Below are positions 1 to 11,850 of a DNA stretch of 64,000 bases, piece after piece. Every line of letters starts with the position of its first letter. Position 1 is the stretch's first letter. The translations under genes and the position numbers were made by a program. This DNA is from Bryoerythrophyllum caledonicum (taxonomy: Eukaryota; Streptophyta; Bryopsida; Pottiales; Pottiaceae): positions 759,001 to 823,000 of the forward strand of contig OZ020518.1 in the NCBI GenBank assembly GCA_963971425.1. The letters are read 5' to 3'. The notes under the pieces were generated by a model. That model was given only the letters and a program-made list of their open reading frames with translations. It did not search any database and was not told the DNA's origin.

Positions 1-2232
1 TTACTGCCACAGTCGACAAGTTTACCACAGAGATTTGAAGGTGTGTTTATCGCATGAAAAAACAAACATAATGTTGATTTTGAGTTTGACTCTCTTTTTC
101 CTGCGATTTCGTTCGTTTCGTTTCGTTCACACCTAATACCTGCATATGGATTTGTTTCTTCAGCCGGAGAATCTGCTTCTGGATGCGAAGGGCAACTTGA
201 AGATTTCGGATTTCGGCTTGAGTGCTCTGCCTCAGCAATTCCGGGTAAGGTCTAGGATGTGCTTTCACTGGCATCTTTTGCAAATGAAGAGTTTTTCGCG
301 AATGGCAAACGCTCTTGATGCATAGAATACTTACGTGATGTACTGTGACGATTTCAGGAGGATGGACTGCTGCACACAACTTGTGGAACGCCCAATTATG
401 TGGCGCCGGAGGTCATTATGGACAAGGGTTACTCGGGAGCTACGGCGGACTTGTGGTCGTGCGGTGTGATCCTTTACGTGCTGATGGCTGGTTACTTGCC
501 CTTTGAAGAGCCTACTATTATGGCCTTGTACAAAAAGGTACATTTCTGCTCTGCTACCATAACTATATAGGAGCTTGTTCTTAACTCAAGGGAGTAGACT
601 CTTTTATTCATGAGACTTACTTTTCATTATTTGACTGCAGATATATCGTGCTCAGTTTTCGTGGCCTAACTGGTTTTCATCAGGCGCCCGGAAACTAATC
701 TCAAAAATACTGGATCCCAATCCCAGAACTGTAAGTCATTTTCAACATTTCAACCTCCTCAGATTCGAGATATATTTGAAAATTCCCTTTCTTCAACTTC
801 AAAGTTTAGGAATTTTGCAGTGTTTTGACTTGTCTCCGTGATTGTGGTTGCAGCGCATCACAGCAGCTCAGATTTACAAAAATGATTGGTTCAAGAAGGG
901 ATATACTCCTGCCAAGTTCGACAGGGAAGCAGATGTTAGCTTTGACGACGTAGATGCTATTTTCAGTGGGTCAACGGTAAGTTTAGAGGTCACTCTTTCA
1001 TTTAGTGAGATCGTGTTTAACCCCTAAATGCTCAAGCATCGACATATAAATCTTTTGTCAACGGACATGATCTTCATTCATGCACCTTTTGAAGATGATT
1101 TACCTTGTCATATCTTACATGTAGAGGTGCTTCAAGTATATTTAGTATTCTTCTATCGAGTTTTGAAGTGTAGATTCTCATTTTTGGTATGAACATGTAG
1201 GGGCCAACGAAGAACTCAGATTGCTGTCACCTTTTCACTAATATTGTTTCTGGTTGAATCTCAGGAGCACATGGTGACAGAGAAGAAAGAAACGAGGCCG
1301 GTCACAATGAACGCCTTCGAGCTCATTTCCATGTCGCAAGGTCTCAACCTCTCCAGTCTCTTTGAGACCAAAGAAGTTCCTGAGAAGGAAGACACGCGGT
1401 TCACCAGCAAGAAGTCAGCGAAAGAGATCATCTCCTCCATCGAGGAGGCTGCGAAGCCCTTGGGGTTCAACGTGCAAAAGAAGGACTACAAGATGAAGCT
1501 GCAGGGAGACAAACTGGGCAGAAAGGGGCATCTCTCAGTCTCAACTGAGGTGTTCGAGGTGGCGCCTTCCTTGTTCATGGTCGAGTTGCAGAAGAACAGC
1601 GGCGACACATTGGAGTATAATCATGTAAGTTCATTACCATTGATGCCATTACTTCTGTATCCCTCTTTTGGTTTATTATCCTACTCTTCCCTTACTCTAA
1701 ATAGAAGTTATTAGATCAAATAGAACAGCTTGTTTGTCGCCAAACTTAAGTCTAAGTAGTTATAGCCGTCCTAAAGAGTGAAGAAAGAGCTTACCGTAGA
1801 GTCGTTTGTAAAGTCACCCAAGTTTCAGGTAGATACCCTACGTTTGATTTTATTGTACTACTCTTTCCTCACTCTACGTAGTTGTTAGCTCCATAGAGGA
1901 GTTTGGTGGTCTTACCCTTCAATTCAGTCAATGGAAGAGCTTGGTAGTTTCTAAACTCAAGCCAAAGTATATCAGTCTTATAAAAAATTATTTAGAGGTG
2001 ATTTTTGATGGGAGAAGAGGGGGCAAATTTCTTGAAACTTGACAAGTAGCTTCAACTCTCACGTTGCTGACAAACCAGGCAAGTTTTATCATAGAGTTTT
2101 ATCAAGTTTTCTCGAGTTTTGTTTTGAATTTCCTTGTGATTGTTTGTGGTGCAGTTTTACAAGAATCTTTCCAAGGGTCTGAAAGACATTGTGTGGAAAG
2201 CGGATCCTGTGGAGGGTGCACAACAGAAGTAG
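1..2232 (+). CDS. CIPK: CBL-interacting protein kinase (SnRK3/CIPK), 5'-truncated by window edge
   Basis: Serine/threonine kinase activated by calcium-bound CBL sensors in plant ion and stress signalling. I read seven exons: 1-40 (partial), 164-244, 358-537, 641-730, 854-976, 1265-1624 and 2155-2232. All introns are GT-AG, and the six joined exons after the first keep frame without a stop. The first exon ends in the catalytic-loop HRDLK and the next begins [15 protein letters not shown], the activation loop and the [14 protein letters not shown] motif follow. Exon 1265-1624 holds the regulatory half: the NAF/FISL core (MNAFELIS, about 1307-1330) that binds CBLs and, further on, the PPI-type segment ([18 protein letters not shown]) that binds PP2C phosphatases. 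The end (IVWKADP) and the stop at 2230-2232 are normal for the family. The N-terminal lobe lies outside the window. It looks intact and functional. The exact paralogue cannot be assigned. Confidence 0.95.
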
Positions 2233-2880
2233 AAGGCTTCCGCTGCGGCTCTAAAACAGAGATGCTCGTGCTGTGAAGTTACCACCAATTCTCTTTCCTT
2301 CATTCCTTTCAATTAGGCCATACACCCTAAACACATTCTGTTATGCCCCTTTCCTGTTGGTCAGCTGAACCCAGAGGAAGTGCTGCGTTTGTACTGTACA
2401 TATGATCAATGAGTATGGTCCTCAAAGATGGATGTTAAGATAATTACCGTCATTTATCAGAACATAATCTGGGAAGGAAGGAAGTGCCTTTTCCAAGTTT
2501 TTGCGAGATTCTTATATTTTTTCCTGGTAGGCAGAATTCTCAGATGGATAGGCAGATTTCTCTGAGTCGTTTGAAGTGCTCTGAGGTTTGTAGTCATTTT
2601 TTTGAGCTTGTAACTTATTGCTTTTTGAGGTATTCAAAACACGTGAGGGGTGTACTGGAAGGGTTGTTGGGTGACCAGCTATGTATTAGTCAATCAAGAT
2701 GGAAGGGCTGTTGGATGATCATCTATTACTCAATCAAGTGGGTGGTTGTTGCTTGTGCTTTGAGTGCCCTTTCAAGTGGTGCATTTGTCTGTCACCAAGT
2801 GAAATAAAAGTATAAGCATAAGAGAAGTAAATAAAAGCATAGGCGTAAGAGGGATCCAAAAAAAAATGACCTTTAATTCT
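2233..2880. other. CIPK 3' flank, no gene seen
   Basis: The first few hundred bases after the stop are presumably the CIPK 3' untranslated region. I could not fix a polyadenylation site. A short direct repeat (gggtgaccagctatgtattagtcaatcaag, then a diverged second copy) lies at about 2668-2740. No coding signal was seen. Confidence 0.4.
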
Positions 2881-3434
2881 TTAACCCTTAAACGACGGAG
2901 CCTATGACCGTGGCTTCTCATCAAATAAAAGTGGAATTTTTTTAAAAAAAATTCAGAGATGAGATCATATGTCTCAATTATGTTACAGAAGTCACAAATT
3001 TTTTTGTCGAAATTTGAATCTTTGTGGTTTTCAGAGGAATAAGTGAAGAGAATCCATATTAAATACAAATTATGCTAATTTTTTTTGAAATTTTCACCAA
3101 AGGTGGACATTGTAGTGCCAAAACTTGTGTAAATGAAAGTTCCGTGTTTGGCTAAAATTAGAATCACGGTTATTGGTCCAAGTTCAAATTGCAATAACTT
3201 ATTCAATTTTATGTAGTTTTTAATTTTCAAAATGGTATGGAAACTAGAGATCATTAGCTTCATTTCATTAGTTGGACTCAAATTCAAAAAATATCATTTA
3301 GATGGCTTGAATTCAGATCTAAAGCTAAAGCTAGAAGTTTATCAATTTCACTGTATTGCGATTCGTATCACAAACATTTCCTGTCTTTCGTATAACATGA
3401 TTACCTCAATGAGGCCAGTTTCAACATCATCTAA

Positions 3435-4098
3435 GGGGTTGTTTACATCTAGATGGTTTGGGCTGGAGCCCAAAGAAATCCCGAGTTGTGATTGGAGTAA
3501 AGAATTGGTACCCAGAAATGGGTTTACATCAATCAAAATATGGGCTGTGGCCCAAAGTGTTTTCCGTGGATGAGAAACCTACATGGCAGATTTGAATAGT
3601 ATTTTACGGAACTTAAGGAGACTTATTTCCTACAACCTCTAGGAGGTTGTATTTCCCGAAGTCCGGGAGAGTATTTTTCAAAACGAATTTCAGCCAATCA
3701 TTTGTAATATTTTACTACTGACATTTACTGTTGACATTCACTGCTGAAATTTACTGTTGAAGTTAACATTTACCGCTGGCATTTGCTGCTGAAATTTTCT
3801 GCTGAAATTTACTGCTGAAGTTACATTTATATTTTTGTAATTTAAGTAATAAAAATTCTTTCACTATGGGGTAGTTTTCAAAAGAGCCCATTTTCATATA
3901 ACTACTTAAAAATTCAGCCCAAGTACACAATGGGCCACAACCCTTCTATTCGGGTTTACACCTAATTTTTGGGCCACAACCCACTTAGAACTCCCTTGTT
4001 TGGTGGAAGGTACCCCGCTTACAATGGTTTCATCCTTCAAGCGGGGTACCACTTGTGTCTATGGGCTCCAACCCAAACCTTCAGGTGTAAACAACCCC
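3435..4098. mobile_element. PIF/Harbinger (Tourist-like) MITE nested in the TTAA element
   Basis: The left terminus GGGGTTGTTTACA (3435) is mirrored by TGTAAACAACCCC at 4086-4098. The inverted similarity runs about 38 bp and includes the GGTTTGGG..GGAGCCCA segments on both arms. A 3-bp TAA lies directly outside each end (3432-3434 and 4099-4101). A TAA/TTA duplication and a GGGGTTGTTT terminus are typical of PIF/Harbinger MITEs. There is no coding capacity. Confidence 0.75.
3713..3828. repeat. Short tandem repeat (about 13-15 bp unit) inside the MITE
   Basis: Degenerate tandem copies of TGAAATTTACTGC and close variants (tgacatttactgt, tgctgaaattttc) fill this interval in the middle of the MITE. 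Confidence 0.7.
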
Positions 4099-4226
4099 TA
4101 ATGCTTGTACATACAAGAAACTCTTCTAAAAAAAAATTGGATGAAAAATAGTTGTTTATGTTGATTATCATCCAACAATGTCATCCGAGAAGCCAATTTC
4201 TGGCTGCTTTGGCGTTTAAGGGTTAA

Positions 4227-5145
4227 GGCCAATGAGCTTTTTTACCCTGTGAGAATGTACGAGAGTTCTAGGTCATGTTGAATAACATCTACGCACAAGG
4301 TGCATTTCATCACAACCCCTATTCCCAAAAATTAGCGTTGCTCGCCGATGTTTGCACGGATTTTTATGGCAATTGTCTCAATAGATGCGTATCTTCCTCC
4401 ATCTCTCTTTCATAGTTGAAGTCTTTCATGGAGGTGGCCTGTAGCAATTGCTATAGAGATTATTGTGCTAGAATAACCTGAAATGGGCCGCTCAACCTTA
4501 AAAGGATTATTATGACCTGTTTTATGGCCTTAAAATGAATCAAGTCATTTGACACCGGTGGCTTCAATCCTCCACAATGAGTTTCAAGTAACTTGATTTG
4601 TTCAATGCACTACAAATGTGGAGTGCTCTGATATGTCTACTAATTTCTTATAAAGTAACCTTTGGGGTGCTTTGAACACATTTGTAATGCCTTCAAGACA
4701 ATGTCACAAAATTCATAGGCCTACTACTGGTAGTGGATATCTTTCCCGTCGTGCAATGTTGCCAAGACAACATTGTTGGTTAGTGTGCCTCATGTATAAC
4801 AGACTTGTGTATGGGATCAAAAATTGTGATATTTAGCCAATCTGCATATATGCATGTATAAGTGACATGCATATATGTTTTTTATAAAGACACAAGTGTC
4901 CAATGCCATAGTTCTTTGAACCAATAATTAAATATGGGTGTTTAATTGGAATGCTAATCATAATGTGGACGATGCTTTGGATTTTTGGCAATTTGAAGGG
5001 GATACTAGATAGTTTATCATGGTGGATCAAGGTGTCTATAATAAGTACTAAATGACTTCTTTCTTGGTAGCTACAAATTTTTGGAGTTTACTCTTCAACA
5101 ATTGCATGGTTAGGGAATTACAAACTACACGTAGTCCCATGTACC
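4227..5145. other. Intergenic, no gene seen
   Basis: AT-rich sequence without a credible ORF. The segment around 4227-4340 is weakly similar, in the same orientation, to 5160-5290 (ctacRca..gggtacatttcattgcaaccc pattern). Both stretches may therefore be pieces of one diverged repeat interrupted by TTAA elements. Confidence 0.35.
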
Positions 5146-5180
5146 TTAACCCTTTAACGCCTACGTGGACCATGATGTAT
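5146..5180. repeat. Solo left end of a TTAA element
   Basis: TTAACCCTTTAACGCC matches the termini of the element at 2881-4226 apart from one or two bases. No partner right end was found nearby, so this is a truncated or solo terminus. Confidence 0.4.
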
Positions 5181-5769
5181 TGGGAGCATCTACAAGGATA
5201 ATAGATTATGCAGAACACCAACTACACAATGGGTACATTTCATTGCAACCCTACTTCATAGAAATCATTGAAGTTCATCAATGCGTGCATCAATCAGAGA
5301 TAAGAGAGAGATGCATTGGAAAGCTCTCTTAGAGCTCCAGCTCTGTTCTGAGTGACTCGATGACAAAGGACAATTATGGTGAAAGTTACAACATCAAAAG
5401 GACAGAAAGTGACCATGTAAGGACCTTGTAGACGTTAAAGAGATAACTATGACTCTGTCTTTCTGAAGGAGAAGGACGGGAATAGGGACTTGTGCGAGGA
5501 CATGGTATCACATCGGAATAGGCTCTTAGGGGACTAACCTTACCCCGTTGGAGACAATGGGCATCAACACTTCTAATCTCCAAAGAAGTATTTATTTGTA
5601 ATTGCCTCAAGGTGTAATTACCACACACAAAAAATGTTGTTGCAAGAGCTTGTATTGAAGTGAATTTGTTGCAATGTGGAGATGATTATCACTTCTCATT
5701 TCTTCCTGGTGGAAAGCTCTGAAACACGTGAAAATTGTTGGATAGTAGAGTTTTCCTAAAAGTAAAGGA

Positions 5770-5975
5770 GGGTGACCCCACATGTCACCCCAAATCTTAG
5801 GGTCTTATGTTAGTAATTGGGACCACATGCACATGGTGACTAGCTTGGGAAAGGTGTGGGGGAACCACTGGTCAACTTTCAAGGAATTTGGGATACTACG
5901 GGGGAGCTTTAGCTTGCATGGGATAGGGCCCAAGAGCGTCGATTGCCATGCATTTCATTGGTGTAGAAAAATGGA
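5770..5975. repeat. Dispersed repeat, copy A
   Basis: About 170-200 bp (tcttagggtcttatgttag, then cacatgcacatggtga and gggcccaagagc) recurs at 47333-47520 in the same orientation with scattered substitutions. I do not recognise the family. No terminal structure is evident. Confidence 0.6.
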
Positions 5976-8171
5976 GTATGATATTTTTGGAAGTCTATTT
6001 TGGTGCATTAAAAAATCTCATCGTGTTTGGCACCACTGTCATGATGGCTCTCCCCTGGGAGAAGCACTTTCAGGAAAACTCTAGTGCTTGCAACAGTTTG
6101 TATGTACCAACAGTGCTAATTATGGATGATTTACTAATATTTCATCCACTATTTTTAACACTTTATCCATACTGAAACTTTGACAATAATTTTTCTACAA
6201 TTCTACATTCAATGTTATTTTCAAAATTTCACAATGCAAGATAAAATAAAGTTTTTTTGTTGAATGTGAATCATTGATAGAGAAGGTTGATCCACGCCCA
6301 ACATAAGTAATCCATCACAATGTTTACAATTTATCTTTATAACACTATTGATCAATTAACATTAATCAATATTTTAGTGTGTTATTGTAAACTTTTGTTA
6401 TAAAATGAATTAGTGACATTAGCCTTGGTGTACAATACAATACGTGGTGTTATTTGGTCTAAATTCACATACATTCATTTATTAGATAAATTTTCTCTTT
6501 CATAGTGGTGGCACATTTGGGGCATATTTGAATTCTCCAATACATTCAATTTCTATTGGAGGTCATCTTTAGCTTAAGTTGGACACATTTGATGGATTTT
6601 ACAATTTCTTCTTTTTGGTAGGGCTCTATTCTATGTTTTCCATTTTCTAATTTGCTTCCTTATTATTGCGTTTTGGGCCAATGTAGAACTAGAAGTCAAC
6701 GTTATGAACAGTTTCTTCCCCTACTTGCCCAATTTTTTTAGAATAATTACATTGGTATTCTAACATCCATTTCCTGGATGAAATCACCCTCCCATGCTTC
6801 TAAACAACATATTTAGGAGAGTAAAACATGACAATGACTCATTACTGCCCACCTCTAAACCTTCATTAGGTGTCAAGGAGAAATGTAGCCTATCCTTAGA
6901 TGATATATGCATCGACCGATGAAGTCATTAGTGATGGAATAACATGCTACATTTCCTCCTTGAAATATCTGCAATGTTTGGTGTAGTTGGTTTTAGGTTG
7001 TCTTACCTTACAAACAAACAAGGTTATCAAGTGCGGAGTACATGTATTTGTATCATGAATACAAATACATGTATTCAATTATACTCTACATATTCCAAAT
7101 GCGCCCAGGAAGTGAGTGAGGCAGAGGGAAGCTGCAAAAGGAGTGGTTCAACACAAAATTTCTAAACATAAGAATGGTCCACTGATGGCCACAATATTCT
7201 ATATGTGTGGAGTTGTGTTTGAACATGATAAGGCTCAGATATTGAAGTGACCTCCAAATGAAAGATGTGGGGGAGCAGCAAACATTACGGCAACTTCATG
7301 GGTACATAATTCTGTGTCCCAATGGGGCACTTGCACAAGTACTTCACCATTGGACAGAAACTCTAGTTTCCTTACGCCGTGATTGGTTCATGTGTCCGCC
7401 TCCAAGTACGTTTCAGTACAGGTAGGTGACTGCTGTTGAAAGGTTCAGGAGTTCACATGATGCATTTGACATGAACCAAAATAACAGTGTAACGTATTAC
7501 GTACAAAGACGATAACTCCAGAAAATGCAACGCAGTACCAGTACAAAAACCAACACCTGATACCTCCTCTGCATCAAGAAAAGCAACCAGAGTACCCAGC
7601 ATGTACCGGGTGTTCAGAGATGTAACTACCTTCTGTACAAAGTACCGATAACTCCTCTGCATTCCGGGTCTTCAAATGAGCCTTTGTATGTAGTCCGCTA
7701 ACATAATTATTCTGTGGCATATCCTCATGTAATAACTGCTGATAGTACGCGTGACCAATTCCCAGAGCACGCTCTACCTTGCAAAATCTCAAAATTAGTG
7801 AGGGCTGGACTTGATAGAAGCATATATTAGATAGTATCACCTTCACTTATTACCCTCCCAAACTATAAGCCTACCCTCTTTACCGGTCAAATCTCTAGAT
7901 CTACAAAGTAAACCTTCAACTACACAATTTTAACCCTGTAAATGCTGCATTCAGTTTACGTCAATCATGTACAACATGCTGTGCTTCTTCTCGGATATGA
8001 AGACAAAAGGCCACTATCAGAGTAAATAAATCTGTACTGATTGAAGTACCAAGAAAAGAATTTCTAGCCAGGAACCAAGTCTGAAGAAGTTGTAAGCCAA
8101 AAGTGCAGACCTTAAACACCATCTCCAAGCTGAACATCTGGTGAGGTTTACTGTCATTTCGGTTCACATTA
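5976..8171. other. Intergenic and possible 3' region of the MAM33-family gene; no gene seen
   Basis: No ORF with family similarity. A short hairpin lies at 7040-7072: the 14-bp arm acatgtatttgtat, the loop catga, then the exact complement. The stretch 7450-7850 is slightly richer in GC and might be 3' untranslated sequence of the minus-strand gene that ends at 8172, but I could not show this. Confidence 0.3.
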
Positions 8172-9781
8172 CTACTGATCGAGAACTGCTGCCACTTTCT
8201 CAAAATTGGTGATGCGTTCTTGGTTTCGTTTCCTCTCGAAATATTGATGCAGAAACAGTGCCATTTCATCATCAAGTCCACGAAGGAAGAGATAAAACAC
8301 GAATTCACGCTTGAGGTCTTCCGAGAGTTGTCTGCAAACACACACAAGAGTAATTTAGAATGTATTGTAAAGCCACCTAACGTGATAACCCCTCTTTGAT
8401 ATCAGCTCTAAGTAGTTCTCAATTACTCTAAAATATTACTCTCAAAAGGAGAGAAAGGCGGTTCATATTCTTTACAGCTAAAACTACTTTGACTTGGGTT
8501 GAAAGACCTTCCATTGACTGTATTGAAGGATAAAACCACCAAGCTCGTCTATCCAATCATTTAGAGTGAGCAAAGAGTGGTCTAAAGAGGAGGCATCTCA
8601 TTCTAACCTTTTATCAAATCAGTTCAAGTAACAACAGAAAGTAGAACCTACGAGTTATCCATGGAATCCACAGGTTATCTATGAAAGCTACGAGTTGTCT
8701 CAATTATTCTAACCCAGACTTTGTTCTAATCCTGATATTAGAATTGTATTGATAGGAAATTGCATTGGAAGAACAGAGATGAAAGAATAATGTAGAACTA
8801 GGACTCACTTTTCATGCACCGCGTGATCGTGACCCTTTGTGCCCAAATTCTCGTGAAAGGAGACGTAGTTGATGAAGTACTCGTCCCCATGGCACTGGCA
8901 GCTGATTTCCAGCGCCTCTGGCGCGTCTTCCTTGGTCACAGTGATGGTGAGGTTGATGAGCAGGGCATACGGAGCTTTGACTGGATCATCCTCTTCGTCT
9001 TCTTCGTCACTTGGGTGCAGCAACAGTCCACATTCCACGTTGATCTTCTCGTGGTCAAAGTCTCTGTGTAGCGTCACGTCCAGGGACCCGGGGGTTTCTT
9101 GCAGTGTGTAGGGCTCCGGTGGCGCCACTTCCCTGACCTGGAAGAATAGTTAATCATGAAGATATCAACAGAAGAAAAGAACGTGTAAAGCACATTTGGT
9201 GGTGGGAATTATACATAAAACTACAAATGGTGAGATTTAGTATCAGGTATGGAACATGGGATTCACAAGCACACACATAGTCATCTTTCTACCTCTACTA
9301 CAATGCACACAGCAGTAGTCCTTGAATCCTAAGACAAGGCTAATTCAATTAAATAGAAATAGCGCGTAAAGCAGTTTTAATTTGGAAGCTACCCATAACC
9401 ACATATGGTGACTTTCCGTATCAGGCATGGAACATAGGACTCACTCTAAACCTTGAAGAATAAACTTGCCTACCTCAACTACACAAGGACAATGCGCACA
9501 CCAGTAAAACCCCGAAACCTTAAACCCTACAAACAAGGCGAATTCAACCTCACAAGCATGGCACTCACCACATTCGCAGCCTTCAATCTCCGGACCTCGT
9601 CTCTCAAACTCTGCGCAACCTCGCATTCCTCAACCCCAATTGTGGAGAAGGGCTGTGACCAACGCCATTGTCGCTGCAATTCACAACTCCGAGCTCTTGG
9701 AACCAAAGCTGCCGCTGATTCCAGCCCCTTCTTTCCCGTCCTGGCGATGATCCGTGACGCCGCACGCACTGAAGCCTGCAT
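8172..9781 (-). CDS. MAM33/p32 mitochondrial glycoprotein-family protein
   Basis: Three exons on the minus strand: 9781-9569, 9137-8809 and 8331-8172. Introns are GT-AG and phases agree (0, then 2), giving 233 residues. The start ATG at 9781-9779 opens an Arg/Ala-rich, acid-poor presequence (MQASVRAASRIIARTGKK), as expected for mitochondrial import. The middle exon carries the family pattern ETPGSLDVTLHRDF..EKINVECGL, an acidic stretch (DEEDEEDD) and LLINLTITVTKEDAPEALEISC. The last exon (LSEDLKREFVFYLFLRGL..FLHQYF) matches the C-terminal helical region of p32 proteins, followed by TAG at 8174-8172. p32/MAM33 proteins form acidic trimers in the mitochondrial matrix. Their exact role in plants varies, with links to respiratory assembly and mitoribosome function. 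No break is seen. The upstream region carries telo-box-like repeats. Confidence 0.85.
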
Positions 9782-9803
9782 CGCTACGATTCACTGCATC
9801 GCC

Positions 9804-10370
9804 TCAGGGTTCAGGGTTTAGGGTTTCAGGTACAAACGTGGGGAGGTGTCTTATCTCAAACGGAAGCTCTGAAAAATAATTCTCTGCGGTAACCTCCTCT
9901 CTGACAGGGTTTAGGGCTTAGGGTTTTAGCCACAAACCCAAATGTGAGGAGGTGTGTTTTCTCAAACCAGAAAAGAAAAGCCCTTGACAGGGTTTAGGGT
10001 TTTAGCCACAAACCCAAATATGGGGAGGAGTGTTTTCTCAAACCTGAATAGAAAGCTCTCATTGGAATTCCTCGACTGTGATAATTCCAGAGACCTTGGA
10101 TTAAGTCACACTTCTGACAGAGTTTAGGGTTTAGGGTTTAGAAAAGCTCGTGACAGGGCTTAGGGTTTAGGTTTTAGCTAGAAATTCACATGTGGGGAGG
10201 TGTGTCCGCTCAAACTATTAGAGGAAATTCTCCATGGAATTCCTCCACTCTCCTAATTCTCTCTAGTGATTGAAGAAGGCTTGCGCAAAGCATCCTCTCT
10301 GGTAGGGTTTAGGGTTTTAGTGACTAATCCAAGTGTGGAAAGCTGTGTTCCCTCAACATACGAAACAAAG
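9804..10370. repeat. Telomere-like (TTTAGGG) interspersed array upstream of the MAM33-family gene
   Basis: About five degenerate copies of a 70-110 bp unit. Each has GGGTTTAGGG-type motifs followed by TTTTAGcCACAAACCCAAATGTGGGGAGGTGTGTT and CTCAAAC. They start near 9804, 9906, 9985, 10150 and 10300. On the minus strand the nearest copy reads AAACCCTAAACCCTGA within about 50 bases upstream of the ATG. Telo-box motifs (AAACCCTA) are known plant promoter elements of ribosomal and mitochondrial-biogenesis genes, so a promoter role is plausible. It could equally be interstitial telomeric DNA. Confidence 0.7.
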
Positions 10371-10680
10371 ATCTGAATGAAAATTTCTCCCATGTTTACA
10401 GCGGTTGAAGAAATCTTGCACCATGAATTGAATTTCATACATTTCATATCTTTTGAAATAGACAAATTCAATTATGAATTAGTTCTAATAAATTTGCTTA
10501 GCAGGAGGGGTTTGCGGACATGTTGGTGTTAATTAATCAAGTGCACATTCTCTATATCACAAAGATAATTTTTCAATTTTCAAATTTTTATCAACATATG
10601 GGTTATTTTTTCTGGAGACCATCTAGTGCATGAGTTGCTCATAAACCACAAATCTCATGACATGTACAGTACCCTCCAGT

Positions 10681-10745
10681 AAGTTGACAGCAAAAAGGAA
10701 AGGTATTTTCTACAGTACAATACCTTTCCTTTTTGCTGTCAACTT
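10681..10745. repeat. Perfect 26-bp inverted repeat (hairpin)
   Basis: The arm 10681-10706 (AAGTTGACAGCAAAAAGGAA followed by aggtat) is the exact reverse complement of 10720-10745, around a 13-base loop. The arm sequence relates to the degenerate repeats that follow (caaagttggca..aaaggaaa), so it may derive from two head-to-head units. Confidence 0.85.
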
Positions 10746-10749
10746 TGAC

Positions 10750-11850
10750 ACCCTCTTTAGGGCTGAACAATTGTTAATTTACCACAAAAGTTTTGGCACA
10801 ATATCATATCTATGTTTATAACATGTGCCAAATTTTAAGGCCACATGATGAATTAAAAAAAAATATTCCAAATTGTTTCTCATAGTTACACATGTTGGTA
10901 GATTTTGAATAACAATTTTTGTATTCATCTTGTGGCCTTGAAATTTGGTACATATGTTGTCAACATAAAGATGATCTTGTGCCAAAATTTTCATGGTAAA
11001 TTAACAAAATCTCAGCCCTAGGGAGGGTGCCGAAGTTGGTAGTAGTGAAATGGTTTCACTTATTTTTTCTCACAACTACACGTGTTTGTAGATTTTGTTC
11101 TTTTCTTTCCTTTTGTGGATCCCCTAAATATTAAATTAAAGACACGTATAACCAACATAAATGTGGTCTCATGTCCAAAATCTCATGGGAAAAAATAAAA
11201 AATTCAATCCTTGGAAGGTGTCAGAATTGGGAGCGATGCTATTTTGTGAGCCGTGAACGATGAGCCGTGAGCGGTAAGTGAAAAAAAAGTAGGAGAGAAA
11301 TCATTATTTTGTACCTTTTTTGAAAAAAATGAAAGTGTTACCTATTACTAAACCATATAACCTAAAATATAAACCTTAAATCCTAAACCCTTAATCCTAA
11401 AATATAAACCCTTAATCCTAAACCCTAAATTTGGTTGCTCAATGCTCACCGCTCACCATTTACCGCTCACAAGATAGCAATCCTCCTTGGAAGTGTGTCA
11501 AAGTTGGCAGGAGTGGATTTTCTCATAACTATACTTGTTGGTAGATCTTGAATAATTTTTTTTTTGTGGATCTCTTCGACTTGATTTTTTCACACATGCA
11601 ATCAACATAGAGATGGTTTGCTCAAAATTTCATGATATATTATTATCTCATGCCCAAAAATTCTATTATTATATCTTGCCCAAAATCCCATGGCAAAGGT
11701 TTTTTTTCAGTCCTTTTTTGTATCTATCTTTTGACCTTGAAGTTTGGCACACATGTTGTCAATATAGAGATGATCTTGTGCTCAAAATTTCATGATATCT
11801 TAGCAATTTTTCAACCCTCACGAGGGTGTTAAAGTTGGCACCTAAAAGGA
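10750..11850. repeat. Diverged tandem-like repeats of about 300 bp
   Basis: At least four degenerate copies share the order: cacatgttgtcaacataRagatg, then tcttgtgcccaaaatttcatgg, then agggtgtcaaagttggcag, then ctcataactacacgtgttgg. They recur near 10790-11040 (partly inverted), 11090-11240, 11490-11680 and 11740-11850. No coding content. The MITE at 11238-11478 is inserted between two units. Confidence 0.55.
11238..11478. mobile_element. MITE sharing termini with the 12.8-kb Mutator-like element
   Basis: The ends GCTATTTTGTGAGC (11238) and GCTCACAAGATAGC (to 11478) match the termini at 12961 and 25794. Like those, they continue into 7-bp repeats of the form GTGAGCG/GTAAGTG. The 241-bp interior has no ORF. 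It contains degenerate telomere-like heptads (about 11370-11435, taatcctaaaccc variants). I see no clear target duplication. Confidence 0.7.

Larger units (their letters stand above)
2881..4226. mobile_element. TTAA-flanked non-autonomous DNA transposon (piggyBac-like), copy 1
   Basis: The left end reads TTAACCCTTAAACG at 2881 and the right end is its exact reverse complement, CGTTTAAGGGTTAA, ending at 4226. The inverted termini therefore begin CCC directly inside a TTAA on each side. That is the arrangement of piggyBac-type elements, which duplicate TTAA and have termini starting with CCC. No transposase is encoded. A Harbinger-like MITE is nested inside (3435-4098). Five other copies or partial copies of related ends lie in this window, all outside genes. 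Assignment to piggyBac rests only on the termini. Confidence 0.6.

Noticed and set aside
9441..9821. Plus-strand ORF over the first exon of the MAM33-family gene
   Set aside because: Shadow of the minus-strand exon; no splice logic or family match.
9804..10330. True chromosome end
   Set aside because: The telomere-like motifs are degenerate, interrupted by a conserved spacer and sit upstream of an intact gene, so they are interstitial.
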